Assembly: GCF_003071065.1 (NCBI RefSeq)
Contig: NZ_QCXX01000009.1
Location: 124,001-188,000 of the forward strand
DNA length: 64,000 nt
Reading direction: 5' to 3'
Source: Sphingobacterium athyrii
Lineage (GTDB): Bacteria; Bacteroidota; Bacteroidia; Sphingobacteriales; Sphingobacteriaceae
Within the stretch, counting starts at the first letter, position 1. Each line of letters opens with the position of its first letter. Below are positions 17,300 through 26,551 of this stretch, one piece after another. Made by a program: the position numbers and the translations under genes. Under the pieces are notes generated by a model. That model saw only the letters and a list, made by a program, of their open reading frames with translations, did no database searches and was not told where the DNA came from.

Positions 17300-18673
17300 A
17301 TGTCAAATATATCAACAACATATTACCCTCAATCAGGAAGCCTTGTCATCTTAGGTGCGGGCGAAAGCGGCGTGGGAACTGCAATTCTTGGAAAGGAAAA
17401 GGGATATGATGTATTTGTGTCCGATAAAGGACTGATAGCGGATCATTATAAAGAGCAATTAAAAGCTGAAGGGATTGCTTACGAAGAGGGTAATCATGAC
17501 GAAGTTCGGATATTGAATGCAGCACTTGTTGTTAAGAGTCCTGGGATTCCAGAAACAGTGCCATTGGTGGTTGCCTTAAAAGAAAAAGGGATTCCTGTGA
17601 TAGCAGAAATAGAATTTGCTGCCCAATATACTACGGCCAAGTTAATTTGCATTACAGGGTCTAATGGAAAGTCAACAACAACCATGTTGACTTACGAAAT
17701 GCTAAAGCATGGTGGTCTTAATGTTGGTTTGGCCGGTAATATTGGAAAGAGCTTCGCGCTTCAAGTAGCGCGTGAAAATTTTGATTGTTACGTGTTGGAA
17801 ATATCCAGCTTTATGTTGGACGATATGTATCATTTTAGAGCAGATATTGCTGTAATACTTAATATCACTCCGGATCATTTGGATCGTTATGACCATAAAA
17901 TGGAAAATTATGTGGATTCTAAATTCAGAATGATTCAAAATCAGACGGAGAAGGATTATTTTATATACTGTCTGGATGACCCTGAGACAATAAAAGGTTT
18001 GGAAAGACACCATAGTAAAGGGACATACCTGCCTTTTACACAAGAACAGCTTGTTGAATTGGGCGCTTATTTAACGGCCAATAAAACAATGATTATTAAT
18101 ACACCAAATAACGATACATTCACTATGAGAACTGAGGAATTGTCATTGCAAGGGAAGCATAATATTTATAATAGTATGGCTTCTGGATTAATTGCAAAAG
18201 TACAGGAGTTGAGAAATCAAGCGATGAAGGAAAGCATGGGATCGTATGTGAATATTCCACATCGTCTTGAACATGTTGCTTGTATCGGAGGAGTCAATTA
18301 TATCAACGATTCGAAAGCCACCAATGTCAATTCCGTATGGTATGCTTTGGAGAGTTTTTCGACGCCAATCGTATTGTTACTGGGTGGTGTGGATAAGGGA
18401 AATGACTATAGCATGCTGACCGATTTGGTAAAGGATAAAGTGCGCGCAATTGTGTGTTTGGGAAAAGATACTGCAGCAATTCATAAAGCTTTTGAACAAG
18501 ATGTTGAAATCATTGTCAACAGTACTTCCATGCATGATGCTGTTGTCTTGTCTTCACATTTAGCCAAAAAGGGAGATACGGTATTATTGTCTCCAGCCTG
18601 TGCGAGCTTTGACTGGTTTAAAAACTATGAAGATCGTGGCGATAAATTTAAAGCAGCTGTAATGGAATTATAA
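17300..18673 (+). CDS. murD: UDP-N-acetylmuramoylalanine--D-glutamate ligase MurD
   Basis: A cytoplasmic ligase that adds D-Glu to UDP-MurNAc-L-Ala. It has 457 residues: an N-terminal Rossmann part (VILGAGESGVGTAILG), the ATP loop CITGSNGKSTTTM near residue 120, NITPDHLDRYDHKMENYV, and in the C-terminal domain YINDSKATNVNSVWYALES and LLSPACASFDWFKNYEDRG. It belongs to the dcw operon; ftsW follows after 31 bp. Confidence 0.97.
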   Translation: MSNISTTYYPQSGSLVILGAGESGVGTAILGKEKGYDVFVSDKGLIADHYKEQLKAEGIAYEEGNHDEVRILNAALVVKSPGIPETVPLVVALKEKGIPVIAEIEFAAQYTTAKLICITGSNGKSTTTMLTYEMLKHGGLNVGLAGNIGKSFALQVARENFDCYVLEISSFMLDDMYHFRADIAVILNITPDHLDRYDHKMENYVDSKFRMIQNQTEKDYFIYCLDDPETIKGLERHHSKGTYLPFTQEQLVELGAYLTANKTMIINTPNNDTFTMRTEELSLQGKHNIYNSMASGLIAKVQELRNQAMKESMGSYVNIPHRLEHVACIGGVNYINDSKATNVNSVWYALESFSTPIVLLLGGVDKGNDYSMLTDLVKDKVRAIVCLGKDTAAIHKAFEQDVEIIVNSTSMHDAVVLSSHLAKKGDTVLLSPACASFDWFKNYEDRGDKFKAAVMEL

Positions 18674-18704
18674 TAAATGGTACAACCATAAAAGGGAGAA
18701 GGAT

Positions 18705-19913
18705 ATGTTACAGAACATAATGTCTAAATTAAAAGGTGATCGCTGGATATGGATCATTGTGATTATCTTATCGGGATGGTCACTTTTGGCCGTATATAGT
18801 TCGGTCGGAACCTTGGCCTATAAAGAAGGCAAGGGGACAGAAATGTATCTGTTGAAGCATTTTTCGATCATCGCCATTGGATTTGTTTTGATGTATCTCT
18901 CGCATAAGCTGGATTATCGATATTATGCGGGTATTTCTAAAATCTTAATGGGGATCACAATACCTTTATTACTATTTACTTTATTGTTTGGAAGTAGTGT
19001 AAATCAAGCCAGCCGTTGGCTGACGATTCCAGGTATTGGGATGACTTTCCAGACATCCGATTTGGCCAAATTATCATTGATTGTTTTCCTGGCACGGATG
19101 CTGTCTCGCAAGCAAGAGGAAATCAAAGATGTGAAGAAAGCTTTTCTTCCTATTATGGGATCAGTATGTGGTGTTTTCGTACTGATAGCATGGGCCAACA
19201 TGTCGACTGCGATTATGTTATTTGGTGTTAGCGTATTGTTGTTGTTAATTGGTCGAATATCCTTTAAACAGATCGCAATTGTTTCTGCAGGTGTGGTTTT
19301 GTTGGGAATTATTGTAGTCTCCATCGGACCGAGACGAGCAACGTACTATAGTCGGGTAAAGACATTTTTGGGTGTAGAAAAGCAGGACGAGTCAGCTAGT
19401 CCGGTCTCATTTCAGGATGATAAGAACTATCAGGCCAATAACGCCAAGATTGCAATCGCGACGGGAGGACTCTTTGGTAAAGGTCCGGGAAATAGTGTTC
19501 AACGAAACGTATTGCCGCATCCCTATTCCGATTTTATCTACGCAATTATCATTGAGGAGTATGGGACAGTTGGTGGGGTAATCCTGCTATTCCTGTATTT
19601 GGCTTTTATGTATCGATGTATTCGCATCGTCACGATGAGTCCCAAAGCTTTTGGGACATTCTTGGCCGCAGGCTTAGGATTTAGTTTGACGATACAAGCG
19701 CTGGCGAATATGGCGGTAGCAGTAGGGCTAGGACCAGTGACAGGTGTGCCGTTACCGTTAGTGAGTATGGGGGGGACATCCATTTTATTTACAAGTGTCG
19801 CCCTGGGGATTATCCTGAGTGTGAGCAGAAATATTGAAGAATTAAAAGGTAAAGAGCAGCTGGACGAAAAGCCGAAACCTAAGAAAGTGGTGATCGGTTC
19901 AATTCCGGCCTAA
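18705..19913 (+). CDS. ftsW: Lipid II polymerase FtsW
   Basis: A SEDS-family peptidoglycan glycosyltransferase that works with FtsI at the septum. It is 402 residues with about ten membrane helices. SEDS signatures include WLTIPGIGMTFQTSDLAKLS and, near the C-terminus, VTGVPLPLVSMGGTSILFT. A purine-rich stretch (gggagaagg) precedes the ATG and may be a genuine ribosome-binding site, unusual for this window. The C-terminal tail is Lys/Pro rich. Placement between murD and murG supports FtsW over RodA. Confidence 0.95.
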   Translation: MLQNIMSKLKGDRWIWIIVIILSGWSLLAVYSSVGTLAYKEGKGTEMYLLKHFSIIAIGFVLMYLSHKLDYRYYAGISKILMGITIPLLLFTLLFGSSVNQASRWLTIPGIGMTFQTSDLAKLSLIVFLARMLSRKQEEIKDVKKAFLPIMGSVCGVFVLIAWANMSTAIMLFGVSVLLLLIGRISFKQIAIVSAGVVLLGIIVVSIGPRRATYYSRVKTFLGVEKQDESASPVSFQDDKNYQANNAKIAIATGGLFGKGPGNSVQRNVLPHPYSDFIYAIIIEEYGTVGGVILLFLYLAFMYRCIRIVTMSPKAFGTFLAAGLGFSLTIQALANMAVAVGLGPVTGVPLPLVSMGGTSILFTSVALGIILSVSRNIEELKGKEQLDEKPKPKKVVIGSIPA

Positions 19914-19927
19914 ACAATATATTGAGC

Positions 19928-21031
19928 ATGGCAATTCGCGTAATAATAAGTGGGGGTGGTACCGGAGGACATATTTTTCCGGCGATTTCAATTGCAAATG
20001 CATTGAAGACAATGGACCCTGCAAATGAAATTTTATTTGTAGGTGCCAATGGTCGTATGGAAATGGATAAGGTGCCTGCTGCAGGTTATACTATTGTTGG
20101 ACTTGATATTCAAGGAATCAATAGAAAGCAGCTTTGGAAAAATATCCTATTGCCATTCAAATTAATGAAGAGCCTGAATAAGGCAAAAAAAGTAATCCGG
20201 GATTTCAAACCGGATGTCGCCGTAGGCGTTGGTGGTTTCGCTTCAGGGCCATTATTGATGATGGCAAATAAATTGGGGGTTCCGACAGTGGTACAAGAGC
20301 AGAACTCTTATGCGGGCGTAACAAATAAAAAAGTTGGTGCCAAAGCAGCAAAAATCTGTGTAGCGTACGAGGGTATGGAACAGTTTTTTCCAGCTGATAA
20401 AGTATTGTTGACAGGAAATCCCATCCGGAGAGAGTCCGTTGCAATTGAAGGCAAAAGAGCTGCGGCATTGGAATTCTTTGGATTGGATCAACACAAAAAA
20501 ACAATCTTAGTGTTGGGCGGGAGTTTAGGCGCCAGAACATTGAATGAAAGTGTGGTCGCTTATTTGGATTCGCTCTCCAAAGAGGATGTGCAGGTGATTT
20601 GGCAATGTGGAAGTTTTTATATCGACAAACTACGTCTGGAACTTGAAGGAAAACTGCCGACGAATGTGAAGATGATGGCATTTCTTCAAAAAATGGATTA
20701 TGCCTATGCTGCTGCTGACGTAATTATTAGTCGGGCAGGAGCAGGTACCATTTCCGAACTCTGTGTTGTCGGGAAACCAGTTATTCTGGTTCCTTCACCT
20801 AATGTAGCGGAAGACCATCAGACTAAGAATGCAATGGCTTTAGTCAACAAAAATGCTGCGTTGTTGGTGAAGGATATTGATGCTGCACAACAATTAATTC
20901 CAGCGGCTTTGAATTTATTCAAGAACCTGGAGCAAGTAACGCAATTGAGTGAGAATATAAAAAAACTGGGCAAGCTGGATGCGGATGTTCAGATTGCAGA
21001 GCAAGTATATAAATTGGCAAATAAGAAATAG
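19928..21031 (+). CDS. murG: MurG glycosyltransferase (lipid II synthesis)
   Basis: Adds GlcNAc to lipid I at the cytoplasmic face of the membrane to make lipid II. It is 367 residues from ATG 19928; an in-frame TTG six bases earlier is less likely. Motifs are IISGGGTGGHIFPAISIANA at the N-terminus, VVQEQNSYAGVTNK, TGNPIRRE, VLGGSLGARTLNESV, ISRAGAGTISEL and VPSPNVAEDHQTKNA. The stop is directly followed by the murC start. Confidence 0.97.
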   Translation: MAIRVIISGGGTGGHIFPAISIANALKTMDPANEILFVGANGRMEMDKVPAAGYTIVGLDIQGINRKQLWKNILLPFKLMKSLNKAKKVIRDFKPDVAVGVGGFASGPLLMMANKLGVPTVVQEQNSYAGVTNKKVGAKAAKICVAYEGMEQFFPADKVLLTGNPIRRESVAIEGKRAAALEFFGLDQHKKTILVLGGSLGARTLNESVVAYLDSLSKEDVQVIWQCGSFYIDKLRLELEGKLPTNVKMMAFLQKMDYAYAAADVIISRAGAGTISELCVVGKPVILVPSPNVAEDHQTKNAMALVNKNAALLVKDIDAAQQLIPAALNLFKNLEQVTQLSENIKKLGKLDADVQIAEQVYKLANKK

Positions 21032-22396
21032 ATGATGAGTATGAATCTAGATGCAATAAAACAAGTTTACTTGATCGGAATAGGCGGAATCGGAATGAGT
21101 GGCCTTGCACGCTATTTTAAGCATTTGGGCTGTGAAGTGAATGGATATGACCGTACGGAGACCGAATTGACCAAGACTTTGGCCAAGGAAGGTATTTCGA
21201 TCACATATCAGGATGAGGTGGGTTCCATTGATCCTATTTTCCATCAGCCAGCGGCTGCTACATTAGTGATATATACACCTGCAATTCCTAAAGATTCAAA
21301 GATTAAAGCTTTTTTTGAATCTCAGGGGCACGTGTTATATAAAAGATCACAAGTACTGGGTATCATCAGTGAAAGCCGGTTTACAATTGCGGTAGCAGGT
21401 ACACATGGTAAAACAACCACGTCTACGATGGTCGCGCACCTGTTGAAAGATTCCGGATATGACTGTTCCGCTTTTTTAGGGGGTATCAGTTCGAACTACG
21501 ATACCAATGTGCTTTACGGAAACAATAATACAGTGGTGGTCGAAGCAGATGAATTCGATCGTTCATTTTTGACGCTCCATCCGAATATCGCGATCGTGAC
21601 TTCTTCGGATGCAGATCATTTGGATATTTATGGGGATAAGAGTCATTTACTTGAATCATTCCAGCTGTTTTTGGATAAGGTTGTTGAAGACGGTACGCGT
21701 ATTATAAAAAAGGGATTGGAATTTAAAGGACAGATCAGCTATTCTGGGCACGAAGTGGCCGACGCATATGCATCCAATGTCCATGTCAGGGAAGGTGAAT
21801 TTTACTTTGATTATCAAGATGTCCATGGAAAAATTGAGGATATTCATTTGGGTATTCCGGGAATCCACAATGTTGAAAATGCCGTAGCTGCTATTACCGT
21901 GGCTCGTTTATTAGGTATTTCAGCGGAGGCAATTAAAAAAGCTTTGACCACATTTAAGGGGGTAAAAAGACGATTTGAATACATTGTCCGTACACCTGAA
22001 GTGGTTTATATCGACGATTATGCGCATCACCCTGAAGAATTGCGCGCCTTTTTGACTTCAATGCGCAAATTATATCCGACAAAGAAGCTGAATGTCGTAT
22101 TTCAACCGCATTTGTTTACGAGAACCAGAGATTTTGTAGATGGATTTGCGGAAGTACTGTCCATGGCGGATAATTTACTCTTGATGGAGATATATCCTGC
22201 GCGTGAACTTCCGATTGAGGGGGTTAGTTCAAGCTGGTTATTGGATAAAATTACAGCAAAGCATAAACAGATCGTGACGGCCGAAGAGGTACTGGATTTT
22301 GCCCGGAATGAAAAGCCGGATTTGATCGTAACGGTAGGTGCGGGAGATATAGATAAATTGGTGAAACCATTACAAGCTATTTTTGAGCATGCTTAG
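21032..22396 (+). CDS. murC: UDP-N-acetylmuramate--L-alanine ligase MurC
   Basis: A cytoplasmic ligase that attaches L-Ala to UDP-MurNAc, the first step of the stem peptide. It is 454 residues. The N-terminal nucleotide fold reads VYLIGIGGIGMSGLARYF, the ATP loop is AVAGTHGKTTTSTM near residue 122, and EADEFDRSFL, YIDDYAHHPEEL and VFQPHLFTRTRDF are typical. Three possible starts lie close together (21032, 21035, 21041); homology begins just after the last. Its end overlaps ftsQ by 8 bp. Confidence 0.96.
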   Translation: MMSMNLDAIKQVYLIGIGGIGMSGLARYFKHLGCEVNGYDRTETELTKTLAKEGISITYQDEVGSIDPIFHQPAAATLVIYTPAIPKDSKIKAFFESQGHVLYKRSQVLGIISESRFTIAVAGTHGKTTTSTMVAHLLKDSGYDCSAFLGGISSNYDTNVLYGNNNTVVVEADEFDRSFLTLHPNIAIVTSSDADHLDIYGDKSHLLESFQLFLDKVVEDGTRIIKKGLEFKGQISYSGHEVADAYASNVHVREGEFYFDYQDVHGKIEDIHLGIPGIHNVENAVAAITVARLLGISAEAIKKALTTFKGVKRRFEYIVRTPEVVYIDDYAHHPEELRAFLTSMRKLYPTKKLNVVFQPHLFTRTRDFVDGFAEVLSMADNLLLMEIYPARELPIEGVSSSWLLDKITAKHKQIVTAEEVLDFARNEKPDLIVTVGAGDIDKLVKPLQAIFEHA

Positions 22397-23225
22397 AAAA
22401 TTACGTGACATACAATGGAATCGTGTACTTTACTTTACCTTATTTTTTATTGGGGTAATCGTAGTTGTTGTGATTATGACCATTGTTGGTAAACGTGATG
22501 AACAACAGCTTTGTAAGGAAGTGAAAATCGTTATAGAGGGTACGGAAGCTTTTATCGATCAAGCGGATATTTCAAAACTGATTGCGCAAAACTATGGAAG
22601 TTTTGTTGGAAAGAAAGTCAATGGTATTCCTTTTCAACGTGTAGAAAAGACATTGAAAAAATTGCCTTATGTGTCGAATGCAAGCATTCATGCTGACATG
22701 GACGGGACAGTACGGATCAATATAGATCAGCGCGAGGCGGTCATGCGGGTTATCAACAAAAATGGACGTGAGTTTTATGTTGACCCCAAAGGTTTAAAGA
22801 TACCGACAACATTGAAGTATATTCCGCATATCATGGTGGCGACCGGCAATATTTCCGAAGGGTATAATGAGGCATTGGATACGATTTCAACCCCATTGGT
22901 AAAAGATTTGGTGAAAGTCGCGGAATTTATTGGAAAAGATGAATTGTGGAGTAACCAGGTTGTACAGATTTATGTGAACGCGGATCATGATATCGAACTT
23001 GTACCCCGTGTCGGAACCCAGCAGTTAATTGTTGGATCGGCCGATTCACTGGAACAAAAATTTGAATTATTAAAAACATTTTATACACAGATCATGCCGA
23101 AAGTGGGTATTAACGCTTATGGTGTGGTGAATGTAAAATATGGAGGTCAAATCATCTGTGAGAAACGTGGAAATTGGAGTTTCTCTGATGATCAGACAAA
23201 AAAAGTAGCAAATAATACATTATAG
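22389..23225 (+). CDS. ftsQ: Cell division protein FtsQ
   Basis: A 278-residue bitopic protein that bridges early and late divisome proteins. One membrane helix lies at about residues 12-34 (VLYFTLFFIGVIVVVVIMTI), followed by a POTRA-like periplasmic domain (VIEGTEAFIDQADISKLI onward) and a FtsQ/DivIB beta domain (VNASIHADMDGTVRINIDQR-type sequence; LPYVSNASIHADMDGTVRI in the actual protein). ATG 22389 is preferred over an in-frame TTG at 22383. It overlaps the end of murC and is followed by ftsA, the classic order. Confidence 0.92.
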   Translation: MLRKLRDIQWNRVLYFTLFFIGVIVVVVIMTIVGKRDEQQLCKEVKIVIEGTEAFIDQADISKLIAQNYGSFVGKKVNGIPFQRVEKTLKKLPYVSNASIHADMDGTVRINIDQREAVMRVINKNGREFYVDPKGLKIPTTLKYIPHIMVATGNISEGYNEALDTISTPLVKDLVKVAEFIGKDELWSNQVVQIYVNADHDIELVPRVGTQQLIVGSADSLEQKFELLKTFYTQIMPKVGINAYGVVNVKYGGQIICEKRGNWSFSDDQTKKVANNTL

Positions 23226-23250
23226 TAATACAGCAACAATACAGGAAATT

Positions 23251-24624
23251 ATGAACTCAAAGGCAGCAGAAATTGAAAGAGAGAATCCAATTATCGTGGG
23301 ACTCGATATTGGTACTACCAAAATTTGTGTTACGGTTGGGAGACGTAGCTCAGGGAACAAAATCGAATTATTAGGTGTGGGCAAAGCCGACTCTGCTGGT
23401 GTGAGCAGGGGAGTGGTAGCCAATATCCAAAAGACTGTGGGAAGTATTTTGGAGGCGGTAGAAATTGCCGAAGCACAATCTAATGTCGATATTAAGGTTG
23501 TCAATGTGGGGATCGCAGGTCAACACATTAAGAGCATCCAACACCGTGGAATATTTACCAAAACAGATGGTGATGATGAGATCATTCGAAGAGATATCGA
23601 ACGATTGATCTCGGATATGTATAAACTGGTACTGCCTCCAGGAGAAGAAATTATACATGTTTTACCTCAGGAATTTACGGTAGATAACGAACCCGGTATC
23701 CGCGAACCGATCGGTATGGCTGGGCGTCGTATAGAAGCGAATTTTCATATTATTTCGGGAAGAGTTACCGATATTAAGAATATAAAAAAATGTATTGATA
23801 ATTCGAATCTGGAAGTTGCTGAATTAATCTTGGAACCTTTGGCGTCTTCAGAAGCTGTATTAGATGAAGATGAAAAAAATGCTGGTGTTGTATTAGTTGA
23901 TATCGGTGGTGGAACAACCGACGTTGCAATCTTCCACGAGGGAATTATCCGTCATACTGCTGTAATCCCATTAGGCGGTAATATTGTGACCGAAGATATT
24001 CGTCAAGGCTGTTCTGTATTGCGTTCACAGGCGGAATTACTGAAAACACGATTTGGATCTGCCCTGGCTGATGAAAATAAAGAAAATGAAGTCATTTGTG
24101 TGCCCGGATTGAAAGGTCGTGAGCCAAAAGAAATTTCCGTAAAAAACTTAGCCTATATTATTCAGGCGAGAATGGAGGAAATTATCGAACATGTGTATTA
24201 CGAAATTAAGTCCTCCGGCTATGAAAATAAACTTATCGGCGGCATCGTTATTACTGGTGGTGGGGCTCAATTGAAACATTTGGTACAACTTGTGGAGTAT
24301 ATTACTGGAATCGATTGTCGTGTCGGTTTTCCGAATGAATATCTCTCCAAGAACGAAGTGTTGCCAAAACCGCTCTTTGAAGAATTGAAAAGCCCATTGT
24401 ATGCAACAAGTATTGGCTTGTTAATCAAAGGTATCCAATCGCACGAAGAAGAAGAAGACAGTCGTAGAGAAGCGCATGCACCAGCGAAGAAAGTGCAGGC
24501 GACTACGACTACAAAAGAGGTTTCGGAGCAACAGCAAAAAGAACAAGGATTGCTGTCATGGTTCAAGCGATTTATTAAGGATGGTAACGAGATCGATGAC
24601 GCAAGTTTTTTAGATAAAAAGTAA
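23251..24624 (+). CDS. ftsA: Cell division protein FtsA
   Basis: An actin-like ATPase that tethers FtsZ to the membrane. It is 457 residues, with the phosphate-1 loop VGLDIGTTKICVTVGR near residue 17, a 1C-like subdomain, the phosphate-2 motif GVVLVDIGGGTTDVAIF near 212, and IGGIVITGGGAQLKHL near 330. The C-terminal part has a variable Glu/Gln-rich linker and an amphipathic membrane-targeting helix (GLLSWFKRFIKDG), followed by a short acidic tail that is longer than in enterobacterial FtsA. ftsZ follows after a 140-bp gap that contains an inverted repeat. Confidence 0.96.
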   Translation: MNSKAAEIERENPIIVGLDIGTTKICVTVGRRSSGNKIELLGVGKADSAGVSRGVVANIQKTVGSILEAVEIAEAQSNVDIKVVNVGIAGQHIKSIQHRGIFTKTDGDDEIIRRDIERLISDMYKLVLPPGEEIIHVLPQEFTVDNEPGIREPIGMAGRRIEANFHIISGRVTDIKNIKKCIDNSNLEVAELILEPLASSEAVLDEDEKNAGVVLVDIGGGTTDVAIFHEGIIRHTAVIPLGGNIVTEDIRQGCSVLRSQAELLKTRFGSALADENKENEVICVPGLKGREPKEISVKNLAYIIQARMEEIIEHVYYEIKSSGYENKLIGGIVITGGGAQLKHLVQLVEYITGIDCRVGFPNEYLSKNEVLPKPLFEELKSPLYATSIGLLIKGIQSHEEEEDSRREAHAPAKKVQATTTTKEVSEQQQKEQGLLSWFKRFIKDGNEIDDASFLDKK

Positions 24625-24675
24625 GTTTTCCACAATGATTGAAGTTTTCCACAATTTCACAAATGTGGAAAACTT
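24623..24675. repeat. Two direct and one inverted copy of AAGTTTTCCACA before ftsZ
   Basis: AAGTTTTCCACA occurs at 24623-24634 and again at 24642-24653; TGTGGAAAACTT occurs in inverse at 24664-24675. The second and third form a perfect 12-bp stem around a 10-nt AT-rich loop. A copy of TGTGGAAAACTTTT also lies before the MraZ boxes at 10563. Possible roles are an operator for ftsZ, an attenuating hairpin after ftsA, or weak DnaA-type sites (TTTTCCACA differs from TTATCCACA at one base). Confidence 0.6.
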
Positions 24676-24764
24676 TTGTTGAAATTATATTATTATTACA
24701 TTACATATAGTGGGTTTGGTTCAATTTGATATCGTGTTCATTATAAGTTAAATAGGGATAAGTT

Positions 24765-26462
24765 ATGTCAATACAGTTTGAAATGTTAAAAGAACAATCT
24801 TCAATAATCAAGGTTATTGGGGTTGGTGGTGGTGGCGGCAATGCCGTAAACCACATGTATAAACAAGGAATTAGTGGAGTAGATTTTATCGTGTGTAATA
24901 CGGATGCGCAAGCGTTGGAATTAAGCCCGATCCCAAATAAAGTTCAATTGGGAATAAGTCTAACCGAAGGTATGGGTGCTGGAGCTGATCCTGATGTAGG
25001 TGAAAATTCCGCTATCGAAAGTATTGAAGATATCAAACGCATGTTAGGTACCAATACCAAGATGTTGTTTATTACCGCCGGTATGGGTGGTGGTACAGGT
25101 ACCGGAGCAAGTCCTGTTTTGGCTAAGGCCGCTAAAGAATTGGGTATTCTTACTGTTGCGATCATTACTACACCATTTACATTTGAAGGTAAACGCCGTC
25201 GCTCACAAGCGGAGGAGGGGCTTTCGGAATTGCGTAAATATGTAGACTCTTATCTTGTTATCTCCAACGATCGCTTGCGCGAAATCTTTGGAAATTTAAC
25301 GATGACAGCAGCTTTCGCAAAAGCAGATGATATATTGACTACTGCTGCAAAAGGTATCGCCGAAATTATCACTATCCCCGGTTATGTAAACGTCGATTTT
25401 AAAGATGTTCGCACAGTTATGAATGACAGTGGTGTAGCGATTATGGGTAACGCGATTGCCGAAGGCGAAGATCGTGCATTACGTGCGGTAGAAGGTGCTT
25501 TAGCTTCACCATTGTTGAAAGACAATGAGATTGAAGGCGCTCGTTATATCCTGTTGAATATTACCTCTGGAACAAAAGAAGTGACGATGGATGAGGTAGC
25601 AATCATTACGGATTATATTCAGGAAAAAGCCGGACTATCTGCTGATTTGATCTGGGGTAACTGTATCGACGAAAACTTTGAAGATGAGCTGTCCGTAACA
25701 ATCATTGCGACAGGTTTTCAGACTTCAGAAGAGCGCGATAAAGAGCGTGAAAATACAAAAGTATCTATGCCCTTGACACCTGAACCGGTTAATTCTTTTG
25801 TGAGACCTGTTTCACAGGTTGCTCCAAAGGAAGCACCAGTTGCCAATAGCTTTGTCACTCCGGTTCAACGTGTGGATACACCAGCTCCTTCAGCAAATAC
25901 ATCGACAACCAATAATTTGCAGTCCGACTTGTTTACTTCTCCGAAAAATGTTGTCCAACAACAGGTTGTTGTCGAAGAACCGCAAGTGATACGCCATGAT
26001 TTAGGTTTTGACGGCGCTTATGAAGAGGAAACTTCATTTACTGAAAGTGATTTTCAATTAAAAACTTCACCTTCTGTTTTCCAATTTCAGATGCCAACGG
26101 TATTTGATTCATATTCAGCTCCGTCTGCATCAGACTATGACGAAAAGCCGACGTTCTCTTCCAGCACAACAAATGAGCAGGTTGAAGTTCCTCAGGTAGA
26201 AGAAGAGCAGGTTTCATTTGAAGATCAATTGGTACGCACCAAAGAGCGTATTCTGAGATTGAAAGAATTGAGTATGAAATTGAAATCCTCCAACGGTCTT
26301 CATGAGTTGGAAAATGAGCCGGCTTATAAAAGAAAGCAAATGTCACTGGAGGATACGCCGCATTCTTCTCAATCACAGGTGTCTCGCTTTACACTGTCGT
26401 TTGAAGATGGAAACACGGAAATTCGTCCAAACAACTCTTTTTTACACGACAATGTAGATTAA
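24765..26462 (+). CDS. ftsZ: Cell division protein FtsZ
   Basis: The tubulin-like GTPase that forms the Z ring. It is 565 residues, clearly longer than the roughly 380-400 of enterobacteria. The GTPase core covers about residues 10-325 (GVGGGGGNAVNHM, tubulin signature GGGTGTGASPVLA, GYVNVDFKDVRTVM as the T7 synergy loop). The extra length is a low-complexity acidic/Ser/Thr/Gln linker of about 200 residues, ending in a conserved Bacteroidota tail (IRPNNSFLHDNVD) in place of the DIPAFLR-type peptide. A strong terminator closes the dcw cluster. Confidence 0.97.
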   Translation: MSIQFEMLKEQSSIIKVIGVGGGGGNAVNHMYKQGISGVDFIVCNTDAQALELSPIPNKVQLGISLTEGMGAGADPDVGENSAIESIEDIKRMLGTNTKMLFITAGMGGGTGTGASPVLAKAAKELGILTVAIITTPFTFEGKRRRSQAEEGLSELRKYVDSYLVISNDRLREIFGNLTMTAAFAKADDILTTAAKGIAEIITIPGYVNVDFKDVRTVMNDSGVAIMGNAIAEGEDRALRAVEGALASPLLKDNEIEGARYILLNITSGTKEVTMDEVAIITDYIQEKAGLSADLIWGNCIDENFEDELSVTIIATGFQTSEERDKERENTKVSMPLTPEPVNSFVRPVSQVAPKEAPVANSFVTPVQRVDTPAPSANTSTTNNLQSDLFTSPKNVVQQQVVVEEPQVIRHDLGFDGAYEEETSFTESDFQLKTSPSVFQFQMPTVFDSYSAPSASDYDEKPTFSSSTTNEQVEVPQVEEEQVSFEDQLVRTKERILRLKELSMKLKSSNGLHELENEPAYKRKQMSLEDTPHSSQSQVSRFTLSFEDGNTEIRPNNSFLHDNVD

Positions 26463-26480
26463 TCGAATTGAGATAAAATA

Positions 26481-26514
26481 CTAAAAAAGCCATCCGATCA
26501 GATGGCTTTTTTAG
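26481..26514. terminator. Strong terminator at the end of the dcw cluster
   Basis: A perfect 14-bp stem, CTAAAAAAGCCATC with GATGGCTTTTTTAG, around CGATCA. It has A and T runs on both sides, so it could work in both directions, but on the + side it ends ftsZ transcription. Confidence 0.9.
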
Positions 26515-26551
26515 TATCTTTAAATTCCGATAGAATACAATTATATAAGCT

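Noticed and set aside
20205..20681. 158-codon minus-strand frame inside murG
   Set aside because: murG is complete and strongly conserved on the other strand; the antisense product is Leu/His/Pro-rich nonsense.
24623..24675. Replication origin based on TTTTCCACA repeats
   Set aside because: There are only three near-matches to a DnaA box, no dnaA or dnaN nearby and no AT-rich unwinding region of note; they sit between two dcw genes. A regulatory role is more likely.
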